Positions 29,199 to 39,242 of a stretch of 64,000 bases of DNA are shown piece after piece; the stretch's first letter is position 1, and the number at the start of each line of letters is the position of its first letter. Under the pieces are notes generated by a model. That model saw only the letters and a program-made list of their open reading frames with translations. It was not told where the DNA came from and searched no databases. A program made the position numbers and the translations under genes. The DNA comes from Gordonia sp. X0973 (GTDB lineage: Bacteria > Actinomycetota > Actinomycetes > Mycobacteriales > Mycobacteriaceae): positions 248,001 through 312,000 of the forward strand of contig NZ_CP054691.1 of the NCBI RefSeq assembly GCF_013348785.1. The letters are read 5' to 3'.

Positions 29199-30272
29199 AT
29201 GAGGCGTCTTCTCGGAATCCTTGCTGCCGCAACGGCGATGACCGCTGCCTTCGCCCCCGCCACGGCCCCGACGGCCGTCGCAGCTCCGGGCGGACCCGCG
29301 GTCAACGTGTACCTCGCCGACGGCCGGACTCCGGTCGGGGCCACGGTTACGCATCCCGGCGACAAGCTCGTGGTCAAGGGCCGCGGATTCGACCCGAACG
29401 CGAACACGTCGGGCTTCCCCGTTCCGGTGCCGCCGGGCGTCCCGCACGGCACCTTCATCGCCTTCGGCGCATTCGCACCGCATTGGCGGCCGTCGGCCGG
29501 AGCACCGGAATCGGCGCGCGCGACCGCCCGCAGTGGCGTCCAGTGGGCGATGGCCCCGCAGGCGCTCAACCGCGTGCCCACGGCCCCCTTCGACTTCCGC
29601 CGCACCATCCGCCAGCAGTGGGTGCCGCTACATGCCGACGGCACCTTCACCGCGACGTTGACGCTCGCGACGCCGAAGTCGATCCCGGCGGGTGCCCGCT
29701 GGGGCGTCTACACCTACGGGGCGGCCGGCTCGGACAACGCCGCCCAGGAACTGGCCGTCCCGGTCAGCTACAGCACCGCCCCGGGGCCCAACACCCCGCG
29801 CACGCCGGCGAAGAACCTGGTCTGGGGCTACTCCCCGTCGTTCTACCGAACCTTCGCGAAGACCACGCAGGGCAGCGTGACCGGCAGCGACGGCGCGACC
29901 GTCGACAAGGTCGGCCGCATGTCCTTCGAGCAGCGCAGCGGCACCCTGCGCGACGGAAACGGCATCCTGCGGTTCCGTGGCACCATCGTCGCGTCGACGC
30001 GGTTCCACCTCTACGAGGTCGCCCTCGTCGACCCGGTGCTGAGCGTCCGCAACGGGCACGGCGTCCTGAGCATGAGAACGTCGACGACCAATATGAACGG
30101 CACCGATGCGACGCGGCGTATCGACATCGCCGACGTCGACCTGCGCGGTGTGACTGCCGACGGGAAGCGGAGCGCCCGCGTCACCTTCCGCCCGGGTATC
30201 TCCCCGCAGGTTCTCGCGCTGCTCTCGACCGGCCCCGCCGCACCGATGGACCTGGTGCTCACCGCACGCTGA
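29199..30272 (+). CDS. Secreted protein with HtaA-like C-terminal domain
   Basis: The 357-residue product has a Sec signal peptide (RRLLGILAAATAMTAAFAPATA, cleavage near AVAAP). Residues 30-190 form a domain with an Ig-like start (VGATVTHPGDKLVVKGRGFDP). From LVWGYSPSFYRTF near residue 208 onward it resembles HtaA, a heme-binding domain of Corynebacterium and relatives, with GSVTGSDGA, GILRFRGTI and HGVLSM at the expected places. A role in heme capture is inferred. It stands alone with no transporter beside it. Confidence 0.7.
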   Translation: MRRLLGILAAATAMTAAFAPATAPTAVAAPGGPAVNVYLADGRTPVGATVTHPGDKLVVKGRGFDPNANTSGFPVPVPPGVPHGTFIAFGAFAPHWRPSAGAPESARATARSGVQWAMAPQALNRVPTAPFDFRRTIRQQWVPLHADGTFTATLTLATPKSIPAGARWGVYTYGAAGSDNAAQELAVPVSYSTAPGPNTPRTPAKNLVWGYSPSFYRTFAKTTQGSVTGSDGATVDKVGRMSFEQRSGTLRDGNGILRFRGTIVASTRFHLYEVALVDPVLSVRNGHGVLSMRTSTTNMNGTDATRRIDIADVDLRGVTADGKRSARVTFRPGISPQVLALLSTGPAAPMDLVLTAR

Positions 30273-30323
30273 TCGATGCGGACGACGGGGTGATCGCCGC
30301 GGTGAACGGCGGTACCGTCGGGT

Positions 30324-30617
30324 ATGGCCGTGTTGACCGAGGAACAAGTGGACGCCGCGTTGGCGGAACTCGACGGATGGGTGCGCGCCGACGGGGCGCT
30401 GCGCCGTTCGGTGGAGTTCCCGACGTTTCTGACCGGCATCGACGCCGTGCGCCGCGTGGCCGAACGGGCCGAGGCGATGGACCACCATCCCGACATCGAC
30501 ATCCGCTGGCGAACCGTCCGCTTCGTGCTCGTGACCCACTCCGCCGGCGGGATCACCGAGAAGGATGTGGCGATGGCCCGCGACATCGACGCGATCATCG
30601 GCGGCGGGACGCGCTGA
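30324..30617 (+). CDS. 4a-hydroxytetrahydrobiopterin dehydratase (pterin-4a-carbinolamine dehydratase)
   Basis: The 97-residue protein has the full signature of the family: [25 protein letters not shown], then [16 protein letters not shown]. These enzymes dehydrate the pterin cofactor formed by aromatic amino acid hydroxylases, and in bacteria some act in molybdopterin or other pterin metabolism. No hydroxylase gene is in the window, so the substrate here is open. It starts at ATG 30324. Confidence 0.93.
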   Translation: MAVLTEEQVDAALAELDGWVRADGALRRSVEFPTFLTGIDAVRRVAERAEAMDHHPDIDIRWRTVRFVLVTHSAGGITEKDVAMARDIDAIIGGGTR

Positions 30618-30621
30618 GAAT

Positions 30622-30639
30622 CGAGTAGTCGACTACTCG
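30622..30639. promoter_or_regulatory. 18-bp perfect palindrome upstream of a small secreted protein gene
   Basis: CGAGTAGTCGACTACTCG is a perfect palindrome, five bases after the pterin dehydratase stop and 73 bases before the secreted-protein start at 30710. It shares its central 12 bp with 20185-20196. A dimeric regulator or promoter element common to both genes is likely. Confidence 0.55.
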
Positions 30640-30709
30640 CGACCACGGGTCGAGCCGTTCCTACCGTGCTGGGTGACCGAAGAAAGTCCCCGACAGGGAG
30701 GACCCTGCC

Positions 30710-31090
30710 ATGTTCACCACCAAGCTCGTCGCATCCGTCGCCGGCGCCGCGGCCCTCGCCGCCGTCTCACTGGTCGGCTCACCCGCGAACGCCGCCTCCG
30801 CGACCTTCACCACCAACCAGGGGCGAATCATCGCCAAGGTGACCGGCCTGCCGCTCGTCCCGAAGACCTGCAGCCTCTACCGGCAGACGAAGGTCGGGAT
30901 CGACGGCTGGTTGAGCACCTACTCCGCGGACACCAACAAGATGAAGGCCGCCGAGGCCAAGGTGAACGGCTCGAGCGTCACACTCACGAGCCCGAAGCTG
31001 CCGCACGACTGGTACGACGTGGTCGTCTACTGCTCGGCCTCCAAGGACAACATGATGCTGTTCACCCGCGACGGGCGGGTGCGCACCTAG
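30710..31090 (+). CDS. Small secreted protein, paralogous family member
   Basis: The 126-residue product has a clear signal peptide (VASVAGAAALAAVSLVGSPANAA). The mature part of about 97 residues reads RIIAKVTGLPLVPKTCSLYR near its start and YDVVVYCSASKDN near its end, with two cysteines. The block Ile/Val-Ala-x-Val-Thr-Gly-Leu-Pro...Lys-x-Cys-x-Leu-Tyr-Arg is shared with the products at 33133, 33571 and 34165. ATG 30710 follows GGGAGG. Function is unknown. Confidence 0.8.
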   Translation: MFTTKLVASVAGAAALAAVSLVGSPANAASATFTTNQGRIIAKVTGLPLVPKTCSLYRQTKVGIDGWLSTYSADTNKMKAAEAKVNGSSVTLTSPKLPHDWYDVVVYCSASKDNMMLFTRDGRVRT

Positions 31091-31182
31091 TCGCGCGCGA
31101 TCACCGTCGGCGCCGATCTTCACAGGTCGACACGGCGATTCGGGGTGTTCCCCGACGCGATTCGAGGCGTACATTGGCGCGG

Positions 31183-33084
31183 GTGTCGATGCCCTCGTCT
31201 ACAACACATCCGGTGCGCGCAGCCCTGATCGTCGGTGCCCTCGGCGTCGTTTTCGGCGACCTCGGCACAAGCCCTATCTACACCGTGCAGACGGTGTTCG
31301 ATCCCCATGATCCGCACCCGATCAGCCCGACGCGGGAGAACGTCTTCGGCGTCGTATCGCTGATCTTCTGGTCGATCATGGTGATCGTCACGGTGACCTA
31401 CGTCCTGCTGGCGATGCGTGCCGACAACGACGGGGAGGGCGGCATCCTGGCGCTGATGACCCTGCTCAAACGCTGGATCGACGAGATTCCGCGCAGGATG
31501 TTCGCCGTGTTGGCCGCGCTCGGCGTGCTTGGGGCGGCATTGTTCCTCGGCGACAGCATCATCACGCCGGCCATCTCGGTGCTGTCGGCGGTCGAGGGTG
31601 TGAAAGTCGTCGACCCGGACCTGCGCGAATGGGTCGTGCCGCTGACCGCGGTGATCGTCTTCGTGCTCTTCCTGGCGCAACGGTTCGGCAGCGGCGCGGT
31701 GGGCCGCTTCTTCGGGCCGATCATGGTCGTGTGGTTCACGGTGATCGCGGCCATGGGCATCGGCGGGATCGCCGTCGACCCGGAGATCCTGCACGCACTC
31801 TCGCCGACCTACGCCCTGGGCTTCATGGTCCATCACTTCCACATCGCCTTCTTCGCCTTGGCCGCCGTCGTCCTGGCGGTCACCGGCGCCGAGGCGCTCT
31901 ATGCCGACATGGGCCACTTCGGCCGACGCCCGATCTCGGTGGCGTGGATCGCGATCGTCGCCCCCGCCCTGGTCCTCTGCTACCTCGGACAGGGCGCGCT
32001 GGTGCTTTCCGACGAGAAGAACGTGCGCGCCCCGTTCTTCCTCCTCGCGCCCGGATGGGCGCAGATACCGCTGATCGTGCTGACCACGGCCGCGACGGTC
32101 ATCGCGGCCCAGGCGGTGATCTCCGGGGCCTTCTCGGTGGCGGCGCAGGCGGCGCAACTCGGCTACATGCCGCGGCTGCGGGTCGTGCACACATCGGACC
32201 GGGCGTACGGGCAGATCTACGTCCCGTGGCTCAACTGGCTGCTGATGTCGTCGGTCATCACCCTGGTCTTCGCGTTCCGCACGTCGTCGGCGCTGGCATA
32301 CGCCTACGGCATGGCCGTCACCGGGACCATCACCATCACGACGATCCTCTTCTTCGTCGTGGCGCGACATCGGTGGAAGCTCTCGTACTGGGTGCTGGCA
32401 CCGTTGGCGATCGCGCTCCTGGTGGTGGACGCGCTGTTCGTCGCAGCCAATGCGACGAAGGTCCTGCACGGCGCGTGGCTGCCGATGGTGCTCGCCATCG
32501 CGGCGTTCACCGTGATGGTCACGTGGCGTCGGGGGCGGGAACTCGTCGCCGGTCGTCGCGCTGCCCTGGAGGGCCCATTGCACGATTTCCTCGTCGAACT
32601 CGAGGACGACCCGGTCGACGTGGTGGAGGGTACGGCGATCTTCCTCAACCGCGACCCGGACAGCGCGCCGCTGGCGTTTCGGGCCAACGTCGAGCACAAC
32701 CACGTGCGGCACGCGCACGTGTTGATCGCGACCGTGATTGTGGCGACCGTGCCGCGCGTCGACCCCGCAACGCGGGTGGAACTGCGCAAGCTGGACACCA
32801 CCGCGCCCGGAATGGCCGGTGCGACAATCACATTCGGCTACGCCGAGGTCCCGGACGTGCCGGCGGCACTCGTCGGATTGGGCGACCAGCTGCCCGGATA
32901 CGACCTGGCCGGTGCGACCTATTTCCTGTCCACCGTCGAACTACGGGTGAGCGACGAACCGGGGATGGCCGCGTGGCGCAAACGGGTCTTCCTGGCCAGC
33001 AGCCACGTCGCCGCCGACGCCAGCGATCACTTCCGACTCCCGCGCGAGCGCGTCGTCGTCCTGGGCTCGCGGATTCCGGTCTGA
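31183..33084 (+). CDS. kup: KUP-family potassium transporter
   Basis: Kup proteins take up K+ with protons across the cytoplasmic membrane. The 633-residue product has the family start VVFGDLGTSPIYTVQTVF, GDSIITPAISVLSAVEGV and TGAEALYADMGHFGRRPI, twelve membrane segments, and a cytoplasmic C-terminal domain. Start GTG 31183 or ATG 31189 cannot be separated by ribosome sites. The gap before it is only 92 bp and no riboswitch could be recognised. Confidence 0.95.
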   Translation: MSMPSSTTHPVRAALIVGALGVVFGDLGTSPIYTVQTVFDPHDPHPISPTRENVFGVVSLIFWSIMVIVTVTYVLLAMRADNDGEGGILALMTLLKRWIDEIPRRMFAVLAALGVLGAALFLGDSIITPAISVLSAVEGVKVVDPDLREWVVPLTAVIVFVLFLAQRFGSGAVGRFFGPIMVVWFTVIAAMGIGGIAVDPEILHALSPTYALGFMVHHFHIAFFALAAVVLAVTGAEALYADMGHFGRRPISVAWIAIVAPALVLCYLGQGALVLSDEKNVRAPFFLLAPGWAQIPLIVLTTAATVIAAQAVISGAFSVAAQAAQLGYMPRLRVVHTSDRAYGQIYVPWLNWLLMSSVITLVFAFRTSSALAYAYGMAVTGTITITTILFFVVARHRWKLSYWVLAPLAIALLVVDALFVAANATKVLHGAWLPMVLAIAAFTVMVTWRRGRELVAGRRAALEGPLHDFLVELEDDPVDVVEGTAIFLNRDPDSAPLAFRANVEHNHVRHAHVLIATVIVATVPRVDPATRVELRKLDTTAPGMAGATITFGYAEVPDVPAALVGLGDQLPGYDLAGATYFLSTVELRVSDEPGMAAWRKRVFLASSHVAADASDHFRLPRERVVVLGSRIPV

Positions 33085-33097
33085 CCACAGTCGGTCT

Positions 33098-33123
33098 GAC
33101 CGTCGCCGGTACGGCGAACGGTC
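33098..33123. terminator. Small hairpin between kup and a convergent gene
   Basis: GACCGTCGCCG and CGGCGAACGGTC form a stem with one bulge and a three-base loop, in the 48 bp between kup and the convergent secreted-protein gene. There is no U-run, so termination is only inferred from the position. Confidence 0.35.
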
Positions 33124-33132
33124 GGTCCGGGC

Positions 33133-33561
33133 TTAGCGTGCGGTGTTCGGGATGCGCACCACGCCGTGGCGGTAGAGCAACGTCTGGGTCTGCATGCGGC
33201 ACCGGATCCGCACCGGGTAGACGCCGGGCGGTTTCGGGGTGGAGCGGATCTTGAACCCGTGCATCAGTTCGTACTTCTGATACAGCGGATTCCACACGTT
33301 GACGCCGAGGGAGCCGAAATACGGATCGCCGTAGTAGCCCTCGAACAGACAGAACTTCTCACCGCGGGGCAGGCCGGTCACCGTCGCCACCAGACGGGAC
33401 TGCTCGGTGGAGAAGACGGCCGTCGGACGGGTCGGCGGGATGGGGAAGGCGGGCGGCGGAATGGGGGCCGGCGCCGCGGTGGCGGGTGCGACCGTGATCG
33501 CGCCAACCATCGTCGACGCGAATGCGGCGATGGCCAGGGCCAGGGCGGTTGGTGACTTCAC
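33133..33561 (-). CDS. Small secreted protein, paralogous family member
   Basis: The 142-residue product has a signal peptide (ALAIAAFASTMVGAITVAPATAAP) and a Pro-rich stretch of about 20 residues before the domain. The domain reads RLVATVTGLPRGEKFCLFEG near residue 55 and VRIRCRM near residue 120, with two cysteines. It is clearly related to the products at 30710, 33571 and 34165. The GTG start at 33561 is nine bases after the stop of 33571-34035, so the two form an operon. Confidence 0.8.
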   Translation of the reverse strand: MKSPTALALAIAAFASTMVGAITVAPATAAPAPIPPPAFPIPPTRPTAVFSTEQSRLVATVTGLPRGEKFCLFEGYYGDPYFGSLGVNVWNPLYQKYELMHGFKIRSTPKPPGVYPVRIRCRMQTQTLLYRHGVVRIPNTAR

Positions 33562-33570
33562 GGGGTTCGC

Positions 33571-34035
33571 TCAGTGGCCTCGGGGGCCGTTGTTCACCGG
33601 TCCGGGAGGCATGGTTCCCGGCCGCGGAGCGGTCGGCCCGACCTGCGGACGGACGGTGACGCGGACCCAGCCGTCGCGGTCGGCGACGATCCGCGAGCCG
33701 GCCGTGCAGATGAAGGAGACGTGGTAGTTGCCCGCGGGCAGCGGACGTGACTTGACCTGCACGCTGCGCTGCGAAGTCGTCCGCTCGCCGGCGGGAAGGT
33801 TGCCTCCGCCGAGGGAGCCGGTGCTCGGGCCGCGGTTGCGCACGCCGCGGTACAGGTCGCAGGTCTTGAGTCCGCCGGGAAGGTTCGTCGCGGTGGCCAC
33901 GAGACTGTGCCCGTCGACCCCGAAGGAGACGCGGCCCTGCGGATCTCCAGGTGCGGCAGATGCGGGCGCGGCCGCCAACGCGACGCTGGTGGCCGCCGCG
34001 GCGGCAAGGGTCAATACGGATGCGGCCTTGTTCAT
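33571..34035 (-). CDS. Small secreted protein, paralogous family member
   Basis: The 154-residue product has a signal peptide (LTLAAAAATSVALAAAPASAAP). The family domain carries SLVATATNLPGGLKTCDLYR and YHVSFICTAGSR, with two cysteines, followed by a Pro/Gly-rich tail. It is the first gene of a two-gene operon with 33133-33561. About 30-50 bp before its ATG lies a motif that recurs before the gene at 34165-34578 (GCGGTAACTTC then AACCGT). Function is unknown. Confidence 0.8.
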   Translation of the reverse strand: MNKAASVLTLAAAAATSVALAAAPASAAPGDPQGRVSFGVDGHSLVATATNLPGGLKTCDLYRGVRNRGPSTGSLGGGNLPAGERTTSQRSVQVKSRPLPAGNYHVSFICTAGSRIVADRDGWVRVTVRPQVGPTAPRPGTMPPGPVNNGPRGH

Positions 34036-34164
34036 GGTGCTTCTTTCCCTCGGGAATCGGCTTACGACGGTTGAAGTTACCGCATCTGAACCGATTGGGT
34101 GCCCGGCTGGGAAAAGCCCGGAGGGATCGTCACCCGGCCGGGGTGACGGGGTAGTCGGACGAGG

Positions 34165-34578
34165 TCAGTGAGACCGGCCGGTCACCGAAATCCACTGCTC
34201 GTTGGTCGCGACGATCGTGTACATGCCGGACTTGCGGTTCTTGATGAAGCAGGACAGCCGCAGCAGGTAGCGCCCGCGCGGAACCGGGCGGGTCTTGAAC
34301 GTGACGTGGTCCTTCGACGTCAAGCGCGATCCGACGGGCACCATGTCGTTGCCGAAGGATCCGATGATCGGTCCGGGGTCGGGTGCGCTGCGCTCGAAGT
34401 CGCAGGACTTGCGCCCCTCGGGGAGATAGGTGGCCGAGCCGACGATGCGGTAGCCGCTGACGCTGAAGGTCACCGTCGGCGGCGGTGGGGTGTCCGCGGT
34501 CGCCGGCGCGGTCGCAAGTGCGATACCGGTCGCCGCCGCGGCAGCGGCCACACCGGCCGAGATAGCTTTGCGCAACAT
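34165..34578 (-). CDS. Small secreted protein, paralogous family member
   Basis: The 137-residue product has a signal peptide (AISAGVAAAAAATGIALATAPATAD) and the family domain RIVGSATYLPEGRKSCDFER near residue 50, then RYLLRLSCFIKNR, with two cysteines. ATG 34578 follows GGGAGGG; an in-frame GTG at 34599 would make the signal peptide less regular. It lies next to, and in the same direction as, 33571-34035, with 129 bp between them. Confidence 0.8.
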   Translation of the reverse strand: MLRKAISAGVAAAAAATGIALATAPATADTPPPPTVTFSVSGYRIVGSATYLPEGRKSCDFERSAPDPGPIIGSFGNDMVPVGSRLTSKDHVTFKTRPVPRGRYLLRLSCFIKNRKSGMYTIVATNEQWISVTGRSH

Positions 34579-34636
34579 GTGTTCTGCCCTCCCTGGCACG
34601 TTTGCAACGGTTCGAAGCTACCGCAGTCCCGATACG

Positions 34637-34674
34637 CAAAACCCCGCGACCGGCGTCGTGGCTGGTCGCGGGGT
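34637..34674 (-). terminator. Terminator of tRNA-Ser
   Basis: On the minus strand ACCCCGCGACC (34664-34674) pairs with GGTCGCGGGGT (34641-34651) and is followed by TTTTGCG. It lies 12 bases downstream of the tRNA-Ser gene. Confidence 0.85.
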
Positions 34675-34685
34675 GTGCGTTACTG

Positions 34686-34771
34686 CGGAGGATAGGGGAT
34701 TCGAACCCCTGAGGGCTGTTAACCCAACCCGCGTTCCAGGCGAGCGCCATAGGCCACTAGGCGAATCCTCC
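34686..34771 (-). tRNA. tRNA-Ser (anticodon GGA)
   Basis: The 86-base minus-strand sequence begins GGAGGATTCGCCTAGTGG and ends with TTCGAATCCCCTATCCTCC plus discriminator G. The acceptor stem GGAGGAT/ATCCTCC is perfect, the T-loop is TTCGAAT, the anticodon loop is CTGGAAC in a CTCGC/GCGGG stem, and there is a long variable arm as expected for serine tRNA. CCA is not encoded. A TATCAT box about 30 bases upstream (complement of 34803-34808) may be the -10 element. Confidence 0.95.
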
Positions 34772-34893
34772 AGGGCCTGGAGATGTCTCCAGTGCTCAGC
34801 AGATGATAGCGGTGCGCCGCACCGAAACCCAAAATCACCTCCCGGAAAAGCCTCAGGTCGAAGGTCGCGCGGGCACCGTCTACACTTGACGAC

Positions 34894-36291
<1,398 letters not shown>

Positions 36292-36304
36292 CGACGACGC
36301 CACC

Positions 36305-37627
36305 GTGGCCAACCCGACGAGCACGCCCGCCGATTCCGGTGCCGCCCGCAGGCGACGCCTGGGCGATCGCCGGGCATGGGCGACGGTGGCCATGCTCGTG
36401 GTGGGCATCGGCGCGCTCTGGCTGCAGAACGCCGTCGTCCCGTTCGAGAAGCCGTTCTGGGGGTTGTTCGACAACCAGCTCGACCTCGGCGTCTACCGGG
36501 CCGGCGCGCAAACCGTCCTCGACGGGCACAAGCTCTACGACGCGAAGCTGCTCGGGCAGATGGACTACACCTACACGCCGTTCTCGATCATCTGGTTCGT
36601 GCCCTTCGCGCTGATGTCGGAGCTGGTGGCGCGGTTCGTGTGGATCGCCGGGATCCTCGCCGCCCTCTACGCCACCGTCATGGTCAGCCTCCGCAGCCTC
36701 GGGCGCACCCCGACGCTGGGTCTGCGGTTCGCCGCCGCGATGCTCGTCGCAGTGCTCATGCTGTTCGAGCCGGTGCGCACCACGATCTGGTACGGCCAGA
36801 TCAACGTCTTCCTGATGGCCGTGGTCCTCGCCGACCTCCTGCGACGCGACGATTCGCGCCTGCGCGGCGTCGCCACCGGGTTCACCGCCGGGATCAAGCT
36901 GACCCCCATGCTGTTCGCCGTGTACCTGCTGGCCATCCGCAAGACGCGGGCCGCGCTCGGCGTCGTCGTCGGCTTCGTGGTCTCGGTGCTGATCGGGTTC
37001 GCCATCCTGCCGTCGACCTCGTGGGAGTACTGGACCTCGAAGCTGCGCGACTCCAACCGGGTCGGCACCCCGCAGACGCCGGGCAACCAGTCGATCCGCG
37101 GGATGCTGGCCAACCTCGGCGAGACCAACGAACCCAATGGGCTGCTGTGGCTGGCTCTGGCGCTGCTCGGGCTCGCGTTGGGGTTGGCGGCGGCGGTCGT
37201 CGCGCACCGGGCCGGGCAGGAGCTGTTGGCGCTGTCCATCGTGGGCATGACGTCGTGCGCGATCTCGCCGATGTCCTGGGGCCACCACTGGGTGTGGTTC
37301 GTCCCGCTGCTCGTCTTCGCGCTGAACTGGATATTCGACGCGGGGCGCGGCATCGCGTCGCGGCTGGTGGTCGGGGTGCTCGCCGTCGGCGGCTTCCTTG
37401 CCGCGTTCTCGTGGCGCACCTACCTCGGGTATCCGACGTGGCAGTTCAACCAGACCCGCGACGACGCCTACCTCATCGGGTTGTTCTTCAAGCACGGCGC
37501 GGTGAGATGGCTCGACTGGTTCGTCTACGAGCCCTACGTCTGGATCTTCGTTGTCACGTGCGTGGCGGTCCTGATCGGACGTCGGGCGTTGGCCGAACCG
37601 GCTTCGGGAGGCGTCGCCGCTCACTAG
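36305..37627 (+). CDS. GT87-family alpha-1,2-mannosyltransferase (PimE-like)
   Basis: The 440-residue membrane protein has about ten membrane segments and the GT-C type loop FDNQLDLGVYRAGAQTVLDGHKLYD, with the catalytic aspartate near residue 60, then YTYTPFS. GT87 enzymes use polyprenyl-phosphate mannose on the outer face of the membrane to extend phosphatidylinositol mannosides, lipomannan or arabinogalactan. The exact acceptor is unknown. The GTG start at 36305 is 13 bases after the aminotransferase stop, so it is probably in one transcript with it. Confidence 0.85.
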   Translation: MANPTSTPADSGAARRRRLGDRRAWATVAMLVVGIGALWLQNAVVPFEKPFWGLFDNQLDLGVYRAGAQTVLDGHKLYDAKLLGQMDYTYTPFSIIWFVPFALMSELVARFVWIAGILAALYATVMVSLRSLGRTPTLGLRFAAAMLVAVLMLFEPVRTTIWYGQINVFLMAVVLADLLRRDDSRLRGVATGFTAGIKLTPMLFAVYLLAIRKTRAALGVVVGFVVSVLIGFAILPSTSWEYWTSKLRDSNRVGTPQTPGNQSIRGMLANLGETNEPNGLLWLALALLGLALGLAAAVVAHRAGQELLALSIVGMTSCAISPMSWGHHWVWFVPLLVFALNWIFDAGRGIASRLVVGVLAVGGFLAAFSWRTYLGYPTWQFNQTRDDAYLIGLFFKHGAVRWLDWFVYEPYVWIFVVTCVAVLIGRRALAEPASGGVAAH

Positions 37628-37669
37628 GGTTGGCCGCAGAACGCCAGCGTCGCCACCCGGAGGTCTCCG

Positions 37670-39208
37670 ATGCCCCACTCGCCCGCACCCACGCATCCCG
37701 TCGGCATGGATCTGGGGTCCTGGATCTCCCGTCGCACGGCCATCAACCCGGATCGCCCGGCCATCACCTTCGGCGACACGACGTGGACCTACGGTCAGCT
37801 CGACGACCGCATCAACCGGCTGGCCTCGGTGCTCGCCGCCGGCGGGGTACGGGCGGGCGACCGGGTGGGCTACGCCGGCATGAACCACCCGTCGTTCCTC
37901 GAAGCGCTGTTCGCCGCGGCCCGACTCGGCGCGATCTTCGTCCCGCTCAACTTCCGGCTCACCGGTGCCGAATTGGCCTACATCCTCGGCGACGCCGGGA
38001 TCGGCACCCTGATCGCCGACGAGGCGATGGCCGGGGTCATCGATTCCGCCGACGTACACCTCACCCGGCGCATCGGCGTGACGCCAATCGAAGGATGGGA
38101 GCCGATCGAGGAGTTGATCGCCGCCGCGGAGCCGCTGTCCGAACCGGCCGTCCCGGAGCCCTCCGACGTCGCGCTCATCATGTACACCTCGGGGACCACC
38201 GGCCGGCCGAAGGGGGCGATGCTCACCCACGGCAACATGTTCTGGAACAACGTCAACGCGCTGCTGAGCCTGGACACCTCGGAATCGGACACCAGCCTGG
38301 TGTGCGCCCCGCTGTTCCACATCGGCGGGCTCAACGTCACCACCCTCATCACGCTGCAGAAGGGCGGTCACATCGTCTTGATGCCGGCATTCGACCCGAC
38401 CGCCGCCTGCGCGCTGATCGAAAAGCACCGGATCACCACCATGTTCGGCGTCCCGGCGATGTTCCTGTTCATGAGCCAGGTCCCGCAGTTCACCACCGCC
38501 GACCTCTCCAGCATCCGCTTCCTGGTGTGCGGCGGGGCACCCGTGCCCGAACCGCTGATGAAGACCTACGCGGCCCGCGGCCTCCCGTTCGCCCAGGGCT
38601 ACGGCCTGACCGAGACCGCGCCGCTCGCGCTGGTCATCGGGATCGAGGAGTCAGCGGCCAAGATCGGCTCCGCCGGTTCCAAAGTGCTGCCGTTGTCGGA
38701 GGTGCGGCTGGTCGACGCGGCCAACAACGAGGTCGCCGTCGGCGAATCCGGGGAGGTGTGCGTCCGCGGCCCGCAGGTCATGGCCGGGTATTGGCACAAC
38801 CCGGAGGCGACCGCGGCGGTCATCGACGACGAGGGGTGGTTCCACACCGGCGACGTCGGGCGGGAGGACGCCGACGGCTATGTCTACATCGTCGACCGCG
38901 TCAAGGACATGGTGATCAGCGGCGGCGAGAACGTCTACCCGGCCGAGGTGGAGAGCGTGCTCTACAGCCATCCGGCGATCGCCGAGGTCGCTATCCTCGG
39001 GCTTCCCGACGAGAAGTGGGGTGAAGCCGTGACGGCCGTCGTCGCGCTCGCCGACGGGCAGTCGGTGACGCTGGAGGAGCTCCGCGACTACGCCAAGGAC
39101 AAGCTCGCCGGGTACAAGCTGCCGCTGCGGCTGGAGTTCGTCGACGCCCTGCCGCGCAACCCCGCCGGCAAGGTGCTCAAGTTCAAGTTGCGCGACGACC
39201 TCGGCTGA
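37670..39208 (+). CDS. Acyl-CoA synthetase (FadD-type, AMP-forming)
   Basis: The 512-residue enzyme shows all adenylate-forming motifs: MYTSGTTGRPKGAML near residue 168, QGYGLTETAPLAL near residue 307, GWFHTGDVG near residue 388, and the C-terminal GKVLKFKLR with catalytic lysine. It activates a carboxylic acid, probably a fatty acid, to the CoA thioester; chain length cannot be told. It precedes dnaX by 34 bases on the same strand. Confidence 0.88.
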   Translation: MPHSPAPTHPVGMDLGSWISRRTAINPDRPAITFGDTTWTYGQLDDRINRLASVLAAGGVRAGDRVGYAGMNHPSFLEALFAAARLGAIFVPLNFRLTGAELAYILGDAGIGTLIADEAMAGVIDSADVHLTRRIGVTPIEGWEPIEELIAAAEPLSEPAVPEPSDVALIMYTSGTTGRPKGAMLTHGNMFWNNVNALLSLDTSESDTSLVCAPLFHIGGLNVTTLITLQKGGHIVLMPAFDPTAACALIEKHRITTMFGVPAMFLFMSQVPQFTTADLSSIRFLVCGGAPVPEPLMKTYAARGLPFAQGYGLTETAPLALVIGIEESAAKIGSAGSKVLPLSEVRLVDAANNEVAVGESGEVCVRGPQVMAGYWHNPEATAAVIDDEGWFHTGDVGREDADGYVYIVDRVKDMVISGGENVYPAEVESVLYSHPAIAEVAILGLPDEKWGEAVTAVVALADGQSVTLEELRDYAKDKLAGYKLPLRLEFVDALPRNPAGKVLKFKLRDDLG

Positions 39209-39242
39209 CTCGGTAGTCGGGATGGACCGGTAGGCTCGTCGC

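Noticed and set aside
31091..31182. c-di-AMP riboswitch before kup
   Set aside because: The gap is only 92 bp, too short for the ydaO fold, and no conserved core was seen.
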